Source of the DNA: an uncultured Bacteroidia bacterium
Lineage (GTDB): Bacteria > Bacteroidota > Bacteroidia > Bacteroidales > F082
Direction of reading: 5' to 3'
Length of the DNA stretch: 64,000 nucleotides
NCBI GenBank assembly: GCA_902801465.1
Contig: CADCIH010000001.1
Coordinates: 62,001-126,000 of the forward strand
The notes beneath the pieces are model-generated. The model was not told the DNA's origin and made no database searches. It worked only from the letters and a program-made list of their open reading frames with translations. Both the position numbers and the translations under genes were made by a program. Positions within the stretch are counted from its first letter, which is position 1. The number at the start of each line of letters is the position of its first letter. This document shows positions 35,221-43,839 of this stretch, in pieces.

Positions 35221-36588
35221 TTATTTCCCTTTAGCAAAATGCTGATAGAACTGAATGATCGTCTCGATGCCCTTGTAGAAGTGGTCGAGGCGGTAGTTCT
35301 CGTTGGGGGAGTGGATGGCGTCCTCACCGAGGCCGAAGCCCATGAGGATGGACTTGATGCCCAGCACTCTCTCGAATTCAGAGATGATCGGGATGGAGCC
35401 GCCTGAACGCATCGGGATGGGCTGCTTGCCGTAGGTGTCCATGTAAGCGGCCTCGGCAGCTTTGTAGGCCGGCAGGTCGATGGGGCAGCCATAGGCCTGA
35501 CCGCCGTGCAGCGGGGTGACCTTCACGGTGACGTACTTGGGTGCCTTCTTTTCGAAGTAGTTCTTCACCAGCTTGGCGATCTTCTCGTGGTCCTGGTTAG
35601 GCACCAGACGGCAGGAGAGTTTGGCGTAGGCCTTGGAGGGCAACACGGTCTTGCTGCCTTCGCCGGTGTAGCCGCCCCACATACCGCAGAGGTCGAAGGT
35701 TGGACGGATGCCGACACGCTCGATCTTGGTGTATCCCTTCTCGCCACGGAGGGCCTTCACGTTGAGGCTTTCCTTATAGGCCTTCTCATCGTAAGGTGCC
35801 ATGTTCAGCAGTTGGCGCTCCTTGCGCGAGCAGTTGATGACGTCATCGTAGAAATGCGGGATAGTGATGTGGTTGTTCTCATCCATGCAGCCAGCGATCA
35901 ACTCGCAGAGCGTATTCAGCGGATTGGCTACGCTGCCGCCGAAGATGCCCGAGTGCAGGTCGGCGTTGGGACCGGTGACTTCGATCTCCCAGTAGGCAAG
36001 ACCACGCAAGCCAGTGGTGATCGAAGGTACGTCTGTGGCGATCATCGAAGTGTCGGAAACCAGGATGACATCGGCCTTCACCAGATTCTTGTATTTCACA
36101 ATCCATTTGGCGAGGCTGCCGGAACCGATTTCCTCTTCGCCCTCAAGCATGAACTTCACGTTGCAGGGCAGGGTGCCGGTCTTGACCATGGTCTCGAAGG
36201 CCTTGGCATGCATGAACGACTGGCCTTTGTCGTCGTCGGCGCCACGGGCCCAGATGCGTCCGTTTTTCACCACGGGCTCAAAGGGCTTGGTGTTCCATAA
36301 CTCGATGGGATCCACGGGCATCACGTCGTAGTGGCCATATACCAGCACGGTGGGCTTCTTCGGGTCAATGATCTTCTCGCCATAGACGATGGGGTTGCCA
36401 TCGGTGGGCATGACCTCAGCCTTGTCGGCTCCAGCTTTCAGCAGGTGCTCACGCCAGCATTCCGCGCAGCGGATCATATCGGGTTTGTGTGCAGCCTCCG
36501 AGCTGATGGAGGGGATGCGGATCAGTTCAAACAATTCCTCAAGGAAACGGTCCTTGTTTTCTTTGATGTACTTGTCGGTTTTTTTCAT
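35221..36588 (-). CDS. M20-family dipeptidase
   Basis: 455 residues, cytoplasmic zinc peptidase of the M20 (CNDP-like) family. Metal-ligand motifs are VLVYGHYDVMPVDP, RGADDDKGQ and EGEEEIGSGSLAKW; a dimerisation domain is inserted between about 200 and 350. MRSGGSIPIISEFER and GFGLGEDAIHSPNENY complete the metal site. It likely cleaves dipeptides taken up from outside. It is 18 bases downstream of lpxH on the same strand. Confidence 0.93.
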   Translation of the reverse strand: MKKTDKYIKENKDRFLEELFELIRIPSISSEAAHKPDMIRCAECWREHLLKAGADKAEVMPTDGNPIVYGEKIIDPKKPTVLVYGHYDVMPVDPIELWNTKPFEPVVKNGRIWARGADDDKGQSFMHAKAFETMVKTGTLPCNVKFMLEGEEEIGSGSLAKWIVKYKNLVKADVILVSDTSMIATDVPSITTGLRGLAYWEIEVTGPNADLHSGIFGGSVANPLNTLCELIAGCMDENNHITIPHFYDDVINCSRKERQLLNMAPYDEKAYKESLNVKALRGEKGYTKIERVGIRPTFDLCGMWGGYTGEGSKTVLPSKAYAKLSCRLVPNQDHEKIAKLVKNYFEKKAPKYVTVKVTPLHGGQAYGCPIDLPAYKAAEAAYMDTYGKQPIPMRSGGSIPIISEFERVLGIKSILMGFGLGEDAIHSPNENYRLDHFYKGIETIIQFYQHFAKGK

Positions 36589-36606
36589 TTTATGTTGATT
36601 TAATAG

Positions 36607-37356
36607 TTATTCATATTTTTTCAACTCCATCTTTTCCCCGTCAAACACGGCATACGTGAAATCGTAAATCCAGTTGCCCACCACGGTGGTCAAGGCGTGA
36701 TCACCGCTTTGGTATTGCATGGGCTTGTGCTGGTGGCCGAAGACGAAGAAATCAATGGAAGGATCCAAGGCTGCCTGCTCTTGGGCGTATTGGTAAAGTC
36801 GGGTGTTCGGGATGTCGTCGTAATAGCCACGTTCCACCTCATTCTTGAGCTTCTTCAGGCGGTGGTTGTGCGACCAGCGTAATGCCAGGCGGATGCCGAG
36901 GTCGGGATGGATCCAACGGAACAAAAACTGGTTGACTTTGTTCGAAAACACTTTCTTCAGGAACTTGTAGCCTTTGTCACCGGGACCGTAGCCGTCGCCG
37001 TGAACCATGAAGAACTTCTTGCCTTTCAAGATGAAGACTTCAGGCTCACGATGGAGTTGTATACCAATCTCATCATGTAGATAGCCAAAGCACCATAGGT
37101 CGTGGTTCCCGATGAACAGATGCACGGGAATGCCCGAGTCGGTGAATTCGGCCAACTTGCCTTGGATTCTGACAAAACCTCTAGGAATCACCGACTTGTA
37201 TTCGAACCAGAAGTCGAACAAGTCGCCCATCAAAAATAGCTCCTCGCAGTCGGCCTTGATGGAGTCGAGAAACCGTAATAGCTTCAACTCGCGCTCATGG
37301 CTATCCTCGAGTGTGGGGATGCCCAGATGGAAGTCGGTGATGAAATAGATGGCCAT
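36607..37356 (-). CDS. lpxH: UDP-2,3-diacylglucosamine diphosphatase (LpxH-like)
   Basis: A 249-residue metallophosphoesterase. Metal ligands: FITDFHLG, GDLFDFWFEY, IGNHDLWCFG, HGDGYGPGD and FGHQHKPMQY. The sequence fits Bacteroidota LpxH, which releases UMP to give lipid X in lipid A synthesis on the inner membrane. The presence of lpxK in the same transcript supports this. The ATG shares one base with the punA stop, so coupled translation is likely. Confidence 0.9.
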   Translation of the reverse strand: MAIYFITDFHLGIPTLEDSHERELKLLRFLDSIKADCEELFLMGDLFDFWFEYKSVIPRGFVRIQGKLAEFTDSGIPVHLFIGNHDLWCFGYLHDEIGIQLHREPEVFILKGKKFFMVHGDGYGPGDKGYKFLKKVFSNKVNQFLFRWIHPDLGIRLALRWSHNHRLKKLKNEVERGYYDDIPNTRLYQYAQEQAALDPSIDFFVFGHQHKPMQYQSGDHALTTVVGNWIYDFTYAVFDGEKMELKKYE

Positions 37357-38192
37357 CAGAACTGGATTTCGGTGCTGCGGCGGATGAGCTCGGTGATGAG
37401 GGTGATGAGCTTGGGCTCAACGGCGTTGACGGCCTTGATGACCTCCTCGTGGGTGATGGTGCTGGTATGGTTCATGCCGTAGATGTTCCCCATGTCGGAG
37501 ACGATGCTCAACCCAAACACGGGCAGTTTGCCTTGCCTTGCCACGATGACCTCGGGGGTGGTGGACATGCCGATGGTGTCGGCACCGATGATGCGGAAGT
37601 AACGGCATTCGGCAGGTGTCTCGTAGGTGGGACCGGTGGTGGAGCAATACACACCGTGCTGCACCCAGATGTTCTTGTCCATGGCAATCTCGTCAGCCAG
37701 CTTGATCAAGCGCTTGTCGTATGGCTCGCTCATGTCGGGGAAACGCTCTCCGAAACGGTCGTCGTGCGGCCCGATCAACGGGTTGGGCATGGCGTGGATT
37801 TGGTCGGTGATAATCATGATGTCGCCAACGTGGAAATCGGGGTTGAGTCCACCAGCGGCATTGCTCAAGATGAGGAACTTGATGCCCAGCATCATCATCA
37901 AACGGATGGGGAAGACGACAACATCCATTGGATAGCCTTCGTAGTAGTGGAAACGGCCTTGCATGGCGATGACCTTGCGCCCGGCAATGGTGCCAAAAAG
38001 CAACTGTCCTTGGTGACCTTTGACGGTGGAAACAGGGAAGTTAGGGATTTCTGAATAGGGCAGGGCATACTCTATGTCAATGCCATTGGCCAATCCACCT
38101 AGTCCGGAACCTAACACGACCCCGACTTCAGGTTTGAACCCATTGGTTTTCATGTTGATATAATCAACCGTGGTGAGCATTTTTTCGTACAT
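37356..38192 (-). CDS. punA: Purine nucleoside phosphorylase I
   Basis: 278 residues of the trimeric PNP family: GVVLGSGLGGLAN, VSTVKGHQGQLLFG, QGRFHYYEGYPM, LSNAAGGLNPDFHVGDIMII, GVYCSTTGPTYETPAE and IGMSTTPEVIVAR. It releases the base from inosine and guanosine with phosphate. It sits between lpxK and lpxH; the lpxK 3' end overlaps its start by 29 bases. This metabolic gene within two lipid A genes is probably just operon packing. Confidence 0.95.
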   Translation of the reverse strand: MYEKMLTTVDYINMKTNGFKPEVGVVLGSGLGGLANGIDIEYALPYSEIPNFPVSTVKGHQGQLLFGTIAGRKVIAMQGRFHYYEGYPMDVVVFPIRLMMMLGIKFLILSNAAGGLNPDFHVGDIMIITDQIHAMPNPLIGPHDDRFGERFPDMSEPYDKRLIKLADEIAMDKNIWVQHGVYCSTTGPTYETPAECRYFRIIGADTIGMSTTPEVIVARQGKLPVFGLSIVSDMGNIYGMNHTSTITHEEVIKAVNAVEPKLITLITELIRRSTEIQF

Positions 38193-39213
38193 AACTCAAT
38201 ATTTCTTCATTAAACTTTTCTTCTTCATCAATCTTGACGCTGATTGGCGCCACAAAGAGCGGAGCTGTATCAAACTTACAAAGATAAGGAGAATTTGTGA
38301 AACGAGCCTCATCTTTTTCGGTGGTGACGATGATTTTCCTCTCTCCAGCCATCTTTCGATACTTGTCGAGGACGTTCTCCACATCGTTTTTTGTATAGGG
38401 ATGATGGTCGGAGAAGACCATCACTTCCACATGACGGTAACGTCGTCTCAATTCCTCTATGAGGGGTTCGGGACGGGCGATGCCGCAAAACAGCAACGCC
38501 GCGTCGGCCTGATCGGGTTCCACCTCGTTGGCCGCCTGGTTGGCCGAATAGAAAGGCTCATACTCCACTGAAGAGAAATACACCTTTTGATAGGGCAGGG
38601 GGTCCAACCTTCCAATCATCTCAGCCTTTTCTAGATTATCTAGACCTGCGGGTGACTTGGTTACCATTATGATGTCGGCGCGACGGGAGGCGCTTTTTAT
38701 GTCACGCAGTGTGCCAGCTGGAATCAGATGGTCGTCGCAATAGGGCTTGTCGTAGGCGGTCAGCAGGATGTTGAGGCCGGCTTGGGTGCTGCGGTGCTGG
38801 AAGGCGTCGTCAAGCAGATATAGCTCCGGAGGCCTGTCCATGGTGCCCATCAACTCGATGGCGCGATTGCGGCATTCATCTACAGCCACCAGAAGGTCGC
38901 TGTGTCTGCTGATGTATTGCATGGGCTCATCGCCAATGGTCTCGGGACCGCAGCTGATGTTGGCCAACTGAAAGCCTTTGGTCTTGCGTCCGTAGCCGCG
39001 ACTGACCACGCAGACGCGATATTGCTCCGAAAGAAGGTCGATCAAATATTCCACGTGGGGAGTCTTGCCTGTACCACCCAATGCCAGGTTGCCCACACAG
39101 ATCACCGGCTGTTCGAAACCCTTTGACTTAAGCAGGTGCCAATCGTACAGTTTGTGCCTGATAACCAGTGCGATACGATAAATTAATGCTATGGGAAGCA
39201 GTAAAATTCTCAT
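38164..39213 (-). CDS. lpxK: Tetraacyldisaccharide 4'-kinase
   Basis: 349 residues. The N-terminal membrane-contacting helix (LLLPIALIYRIALVIRH) precedes the P-loop GNLALGGTGKTPHVEYLI; SRGYGRKTKG and DDAFQHRSTQA are family motifs. It adds the 4'-phosphate to the lipid A disaccharide at the inner membrane. First gene of the lpxK-punA-lpxH-M20 run, promoted from 39229-39222, back to back with the Nif3-like gene. Confidence 0.96.
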   Translation of the reverse strand: MRILLLPIALIYRIALVIRHKLYDWHLLKSKGFEQPVICVGNLALGGTGKTPHVEYLIDLLSEQYRVCVVSRGYGRKTKGFQLANISCGPETIGDEPMQYISRHSDLLVAVDECRNRAIELMGTMDRPPELYLLDDAFQHRSTQAGLNILLTAYDKPYCDDHLIPAGTLRDIKSASRRADIIMVTKSPAGLDNLEKAEMIGRLDPLPYQKVYFSSVEYEPFYSANQAANEVEPDQADAALLFCGIARPEPLIEELRRRYRHVEVMVFSDHHPYTKNDVENVLDKYRKMAGERKIIVTTEKDEARFTNSPYLCKFDTAPLFVAPISVKIDEEEKFNEEILSYVRKNAHHG

Positions 39214-39221
39214 TATGGGGT

Positions 39222-39229
39222 CAAAATTA
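39222..39229 (-). promoter_or_regulatory. -7 promoter box for lpxK
   Basis: Minus-strand TAATTTTG, eight bases upstream of the lpxK ATG. Confidence 0.65.
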
Positions 39230-39241
39230 AATAAAATTCTC

Positions 39242-39249
39242 TAATTTTG
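39242..39249 (+). promoter_or_regulatory. -7 promoter box for the Nif3-like gene
   Basis: TAATTTTG, 17 bases before ATG 39267. Together with the lpxK box it makes a compact divergent promoter in 53 bases. Confidence 0.65.
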
Positions 39250-39266
39250 AGCCAAAATTTAAAAAT

Positions 39267-40061
39267 ATGATTGTCAATGATATTTTGAACTGCATCACGG
39301 AGATAGCTCCTTTGAGATGGCAAGAACATTATGACAACGCAGGCATCCAAGTGGGTGATATTGGCGCGGAAGTCAGCAAAGCCTTGATTTGCCTCGACAT
39401 CACGGAGGAGGTCGTGGATGAGGCTGTTGCCAAGCAGTGCAACCTCATCGTCAGCCATCATCCTTTGATCTTTCACGGGTTGAAGCATCTCACTCCGGAG
39501 ACCTACATAGAACGCGCTGTGGTCAAGGCATTGAAACACGACATCGCTATGATCTCGATGCATACCAACCTCGACAACAGTTATTTGGGAGTCAGCCGAA
39601 TCTTGGCGGAGCGTCTCGGCTTGGTCAACCTGCATATCCTGCAGCCATCAGCGGACGAACCTGAGATTTGTGGCGCCGGCATGGTCGGTGAATTCAGCAC
39701 TCCGATGGGTGAGGAGGATTTCCTGAGGCTTGTGGCAAACACGATCAATTCACCTTGTCTCCGCCACTCCGCCATGACAGGTCGTAAAATCACCAAGGTG
39801 GCTTTATGTGGCGGCTCTGGCACACCCTTTATGTCTGATGCACTGCGCCAAAAAGCTGATGCTTATCTCACTGCCGACATCAAATACCACGACTTTTTCG
39901 TGCCCGAAGGCAACATCCTTCTGGTGGATGGAGGACATTTTGAGACTGAACAATTTACAAAAGAATTAATTAGGGACATCATTAAGAAAAAATTTCCTAC
40001 CTTTGCAGCCGAAATTGCCGTAACCAATACCAATGCGGTTCATTACTATTGCAAGAAATAA
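39267..40061 (+). CDS. Nif3-like dinuclear metal centre protein
   Basis: 264 residues of the Nif3/YbgI family. Metal ligands are seen in IVSHHPLIFHGL, MISMHTNLDNSYLG and VDGGHFETEQ. Many Bacteroidota copies are about 365 residues with an inserted YqfO/CutA-like domain; this one is the short form without it. The biochemical role is unsettled (possible GTP cyclohydrolase-like or metal-handling activity). It is 15 bases upstream of the zinc-ribbon gene; the two are typically neighbours in Bacteroidota. Confidence 0.93.
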   Translation: MIVNDILNCITEIAPLRWQEHYDNAGIQVGDIGAEVSKALICLDITEEVVDEAVAKQCNLIVSHHPLIFHGLKHLTPETYIERAVVKALKHDIAMISMHTNLDNSYLGVSRILAERLGLVNLHILQPSADEPEICGAGMVGEFSTPMGEEDFLRLVANTINSPCLRHSAMTGRKITKVALCGGSGTPFMSDALRQKADAYLTADIKYHDFFVPEGNILLVDGGHFETEQFTKELIRDIIKKKFPTFAAEIAVTNTNAVHYYCKK

Positions 40062-40076
40062 ACAATTGAGCATATT

Positions 40077-40862
40077 ATGACAAAGAAAGAAGTCAAGAAA
40101 GCAACAACCAACGAAGAACAGGTTGAAATCAGCATCGAACAGAAGTTAGAGGCGTTATATACCTTGCAGCAGGTGGACTCGAAGATCGATAAGATTCGTG
40201 CTTATCGCGGCGAGTTGCCGTTAGAGGTTCAAGACCTTGAGGATGAAGTGGCAGGCTTGGAAACCCGTATCGGAAATCTGCAAGAAGACGCCAAGAAGTT
40301 GGCATCGGAAATCGCAAACTACAAGATCAGGATCAAGGAAGCTGAGGCGCTGATAAAGAAATACGAAGAGCAGCAGAACAACGTTCGTAACAACCGCGAG
40401 TACGAGTCGATAAGCAAGGAAATTGAATATCAGCAACTCGACATCACGCTTTGCGAGAAGAGGATTAAAGAGGCAACGGCCAAGACAGAGGAGATTACCG
40501 CCAAGATCGCCGCTGCCCAGCAACGTCTTGAAGAACGGAAAGCCGACCTCGCTGCCAAGAAGGAAGAACTTCAGTCGATCATTGAAGACACTCAAAAAGA
40601 AGAGGAAGCCCTGCTGAAACGTTCTTCAGAGTGTGAAGGCATGATAGAGGAACGTCTGTTGGTGGCCTACAAACGCATTCGCAAGAACGCGCGTAATGGC
40701 CTTGCCGTGGTGGGTATCAACCGTGACGCCTGCGGCGGTTGCTTCAACAAGATTCCCCCGCAACACCAACTTGACATCTGCACACACAAGAAAATCATCG
40801 TCTGCGAGTATTGCGGACGCATCCTGGTCGATAAAGAGATCATCGACAACTATAAGGAATAA
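40077..40862 (+). CDS. C4-type zinc-ribbon coiled-coil protein (DUF164/RsuA-like family)
   Basis: 261 residues. A long coiled coil (about 20-190, rich in Glu, Lys, Ala, Gln) is followed by a zinc ribbon with CGGCF (CxxC) and CEYCG (CxxC), ending VDKEIIDNYKE. The N-terminal 20 residues are Lys/Thr/Glu-rich. Proteins of this kind are thought to bind nucleic acid, but a function is not established. Paired with the Nif3-like gene upstream; a strong palindromic terminator follows. Confidence 0.92.
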   Translation: MTKKEVKKATTNEEQVEISIEQKLEALYTLQQVDSKIDKIRAYRGELPLEVQDLEDEVAGLETRIGNLQEDAKKLASEIANYKIRIKEAEALIKKYEEQQNNVRNNREYESISKEIEYQQLDITLCEKRIKEATAKTEEITAKIAAAQQRLEERKADLAAKKEELQSIIEDTQKEEEALLKRSSECEGMIEERLLVAYKRIRKNARNGLAVVGINRDACGGCFNKIPPQHQLDICTHKKIIVCEYCGRILVDKEIIDNYKE

Positions 40863-40864
40863 AG

Positions 40865-40895
40865 AAAAAGCCGCTCGATCGAGCGGCTTTTTTTA
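40865..40895. terminator. Bidirectional terminator
   Basis: GCCGCTCGA / TCGAGCGGC (40870-40887) is a perfect palindrome flanked by A and T runs, serving both convergent genes. Confidence 0.92.
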
Positions 40896-42380
40896 TTCTT
40901 TTATCTTGATCTTTAAGGTAATTACCACTTTGTTCCGCCATTGGTGCCGAACAGCGTCTTCCACGATGTTCTGCCCGTCATCATAAACCTGATAAGGGGT
41001 GAATCCTGTGGTCGACTGGGTGAGCTCGTATGCAAAATCCCATGAAGTCTCCTGACTCACAGCATAGCCGAACCCCAGCCCCAATTTCTTCAAGCTACCA
41101 TATTTCTCTCCGAAGCCGTAAGGGCTGCCGTAATAGGCGAGTCCGCCGCGCAGATAGTATTGGCGGAGCCGCCATTCGGTGCCGAGGCGGAAATTGTAGG
41201 TGGGCTTGAGAACACCTCGAATGTCAACTCCGTCGAAACTGAACCAAGAGCTGCCGTAGTCCATGTATTCCACATCCGCTGAGATCATGCCCTTTTGCCC
41301 GATGATGAAGGCGAGGCTGCCGATGAAAGTGTGTGGGGTGTGGAACTCGTAGTTCTGATACAAGACAGGGGAGAGGTAGCGGTGGGTCTCGCGTTGGCCA
41401 TGGCTGCCTTTCAGGGTGGTTTGGTAATCGGTGGACCATTGCTCGCCGATGACGTAAATGGTGCGTGTGTGCCATGCGGCCCCGACACGCAGCCAAGAGG
41501 TGGGGTAATAGATGAGACCGGTCTTGAAGTTGACACCCCAAGCAGTGTCGCCCAGTTCTTGTTCGAGTCTCCAGTCGTAGAAACTGCTGTTAGGGTCGTC
41601 GGGGGTCTCTTGATAAGTGCGGGTGCTGATACGTTTCATGTGGGTCACGCCGAGGCTGGCGCCGATAAACAGTTTGTCGAAGTAATTGGCTGCTGCGGCG
41701 ACGGTCCATTCTTCGGTGCGCCCTTTGGAAGTGACGTTGTCGGTTTGCCAAACATTGCCTGGCGGCACAGGGCTGTCGAAATAGATGTTGCCCAACGAGT
41801 CGGTGTAACGGTCGATGAGATAAGTTTCCCAAGCTGGGTTGAGGTCGTCTGGATGGTTCTCGCTGAAATAGGTTCCCGGGTCGCTTGAAGGGTTGAACAG
41901 TTGATCGATTCCATTTACGGTCTGAAGGTAGGAGTCGACCATGGAGCTATTGGGGTTGAGTCCCGTGGCTGTTTGGTGATAGTTGAAGTCGTTGGTGCGT
42001 GTCATCCCAGCGGCGAACATGAGGTACCTCAAGGGGTTGAAGTTGCTGACTTGTCCGCCGCCCACCAGGCCCATGTTAGGCAAGGTGACTCTGAATCTGC
42101 TTGCATATTCGCTGGATCCGTAATAGTCGGACAGGCAGTTGTGGTATTGGGGACCTAAAGAGAAGGTGAACTCATGGCTTCGGTACAGGCCGAGCCCTGC
42201 GGGGTTGATGCAGAGGGCGGTGAAATCGCCGCCGATCGCTCCTGTGGCATTGCCCATGGCCATGCTGCGAGCGGTCCCTTCATAATAGGTCTGAGAGTTG
42301 AGGATGGCATCGTCAACACCTTGGGAATGGAGTCCCAAGGATAGTAGAAATAGTGCTGATATGAGTATAAACTTCTTCAT
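40893..42380 (-). CDS. FadL/OmpP1-like outer-membrane transport protein
   Basis: 495 residues with signal peptide (SLGLHSQ). The mature N-terminus EGTARSMAMGNATGAIGGDFTALCINPAGLGLYR is recognisable from the FadL/TodX group (its segment NPAGLG), followed by alternating barrel strands and an aromatic C-terminal strand (NKVVITLKIKIKE). It probably forms a barrel for hydrophobic or small molecules. Its promoter region contains an inverted repeat (42392-42428). Confidence 0.8.
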   Translation of the reverse strand: MKKFILISALFLLSLGLHSQGVDDAILNSQTYYEGTARSMAMGNATGAIGGDFTALCINPAGLGLYRSHEFTFSLGPQYHNCLSDYYGSSEYASRFRVTLPNMGLVGGGQVSNFNPLRYLMFAAGMTRTNDFNYHQTATGLNPNSSMVDSYLQTVNGIDQLFNPSSDPGTYFSENHPDDLNPAWETYLIDRYTDSLGNIYFDSPVPPGNVWQTDNVTSKGRTEEWTVAAAANYFDKLFIGASLGVTHMKRISTRTYQETPDDPNSSFYDWRLEQELGDTAWGVNFKTGLIYYPTSWLRVGAAWHTRTIYVIGEQWSTDYQTTLKGSHGQRETHRYLSPVLYQNYEFHTPHTFIGSLAFIIGQKGMISADVEYMDYGSSWFSFDGVDIRGVLKPTYNFRLGTEWRLRQYYLRGGLAYYGSPYGFGEKYGSLKKLGLGFGYAVSQETSWDFAYELTQSTTGFTPYQVYDDGQNIVEDAVRHQWRNKVVITLKIKIKE

Positions 42381-42391
42381 GAGGAAAATTA

Positions 42392-42428
42392 AAAAGGACT
42401 ACCTTTGTCCTGCAAAGATAGTCCTTTT
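42392..42428. promoter_or_regulatory. Inverted repeat enclosing the porin promoter
   Basis: Arms AAAAGGACTA (42392-42401) and TAGTCCTTTT (42419-42428) are exact reverse complements, 17 bases apart. The minus-strand -7 box TATCTTTG (42420-42413) lies at the upstream arm. It may be an operator or a leader hairpin. Confidence 0.7.
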
Positions 42429-42440
42429 CGACTTGTCTCT

Positions 42441-42477
42441 ATAACTTTTATCTTTATCTTTTATCTTTTATCTTCTC
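42441..42477. repeat. Heptamer array A8
   Basis: Units of AACTTTT, ATCTTT(T), ATCTTTT, ATCTTTT, ATCTTCT (one unit is six bases). The stop codon of the Tyr/His-rich lipoprotein lies inside it at 42468-42470. Confidence 0.75.
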
Positions 42478-43763
42478 CCTCCGCCGCTACGGCCGCCGCC
42501 ACTGCTATGGCTGCCACCGCCGCTGCTGCCTCTGCTGCTGCCACCGCCGCTGTAGCTGCTGCCGCTGCTACGGCTGCTGCTCGAACTGCTTCTTGAAGAA
42601 GAGCTGCTTTGGTTGAAGCTGCCGCTGGAGGAGTGGTTTCTGCTAGGAGTGGAAACGCTACGGCTGCTGGAGTTGCTGCTGGATCCGCGGTTGATGCTTC
42701 CGTTGCTCGAGGAAGAGGGTCTAGTGGTAGTCGTTGAAGGTCTGCTGGTCGATGACTGCGGACGTACATATTCAGAGCTGGAGCGTGGTTGACGGGTTTC
42801 GGAAGGTGAGGTGTAGGTGCTGCGGCTCGATGAGGCGTTGTTTGTGCTGGGTCGGGCACTGGCAGTGCCGGTGTTGGGACGAGCGCTGGCGGTTCCTGCG
42901 TTGGGACGCACGCTGCTTGCGTTTGTATTGGTCGGACGAGAGCTTATGGTGGGACGGCTGGAGACGGTAGGCCTGGTGCTGTTTCCTGTGCTGGGGCGTC
43001 CTGAGACTCCTGCACTGGCACCTTTCGGGTTGTTGTTCTGAGGCGTGCGGTAGCTCATCGAGCCAGGGGTGTTGTTGCGACGCACTGTTGCCACATAGTT
43101 GGAGAAGTCGTTGTGACCGCCGTAACCGTAGCCATGACCATAGTAGTCGTGATGGTGGTGATGATGGTGATGATGATGCCAGGGATGATACCAATAGTGG
43201 TCGTACCAGCCCCAATGATAGCCGTACCAGTAGTAGGGACGGTACCAGTAATAGTCGTAATACCACGGGTCGTAATATCCGTAGTAGTAATGCGGATAAT
43301 AGTAGTAGCTGTAGTGATACGGATAGAATCCCCAGTTCCACGAGTCGTTTACATAAACATAGGTGTTTCCGCCGCTGTAGGTGCTACCCGTATAGTAATC
43401 GTCGTAATAGTCCATGGTGGAGCTGGCGTTTGTTCCGAAACGCTTGATGCGGGCAGCGAAGTCGGCATCGTAGTAGGTCTCGGTGGTGGTGTAAACCACG
43501 CCGTTGGTGTCGGTCACCGATTCAGTTGATTGGTACACGGGATTGGTATTCGACACGTAGTTCTTGCTGTCGGAATAATAAGCCTGGTAGTCGTAAGTAC
43601 CACTGCTGCTGATGCTCGGCGAGACGGTGTTGTCGGCACGTTGGCTGCGCGGAGGGTTGTAAGGCGAGTAGTAGGTGTCGTCATAAGCCATCCTCTTGTT
43701 TGAGGAGCAACCGGCGATGGCGAGGACTGCCAGCATGATGGGAATGATTCTAATTGCTTTCAT
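42468..43763 (-). CDS. Tyr/Trp/His-rich low-complexity lipoprotein
   Basis: 431 residues. The lipobox is AIAGCSSN. From about residue 145 to 230 the protein is dominated by Tyr, Trp and His (YYYYPHYYYGYYDPWYYDYY and similar), including a run of ten consecutive His. After that comes a Ser/Arg/Pro/Thr/Gly-rich tail (SVRPNAGTASARPNTGTASA repeats, then poly-Ser/Gly). No enzymatic domain is present. A metal-binding or surface-adhesive role is plausible; nothing shows it directly. The repeats keep frame throughout, and the stop codon is provided by a heptamer array. Confidence 0.85.
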   Translation of the reverse strand: MKAIRIIPIMLAVLAIAGCSSNKRMAYDDTYYSPYNPPRSQRADNTVSPSISSSGTYDYQAYYSDSKNYVSNTNPVYQSTESVTDTNGVVYTTTETYYDADFAARIKRFGTNASSTMDYYDDYYTGSTYSGGNTYVYVNDSWNWGFYPYHYSYYYYPHYYYGYYDPWYYDYYWYRPYYWYGYHWGWYDHYWYHPWHHHHHHHHHHDYYGHGYGYGGHNDFSNYVATVRRNNTPGSMSYRTPQNNNPKGASAGVSGRPSTGNSTRPTVSSRPTISSRPTNTNASSVRPNAGTASARPNTGTASARPSTNNASSSRSTYTSPSETRQPRSSSEYVRPQSSTSRPSTTTTRPSSSSNGSINRGSSSNSSSRSVSTPSRNHSSSGSFNQSSSSSRSSSSSSRSSGSSYSGGGSSRGSSGGGSHSSGGGRSGGGRR

Positions 43764-43788
43764 TTTGTTGTGTATTGATTAAATTTTC

Positions 43789-43796
43789 TATTTTTG
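43789..43796 (+). promoter_or_regulatory. -7 promoter box for proS
   Basis: TATTTTTG, 43 bases upstream of ATG 43840. Confidence 0.65.
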
Positions 43797-43839
43797 CAAA
43801 CTGAAATAACAAAGAGAAATATACAAATACTATACCAAG

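Noticed and set aside
43113-43529. Val/Ile-rich open frame opposite the Tyr/His-rich lipoprotein
   Set aside because: It is the complement of the Tyr/His codons (GTA, GTG, ATG runs), so it looks like a membrane protein only by translation of the opposite strand.
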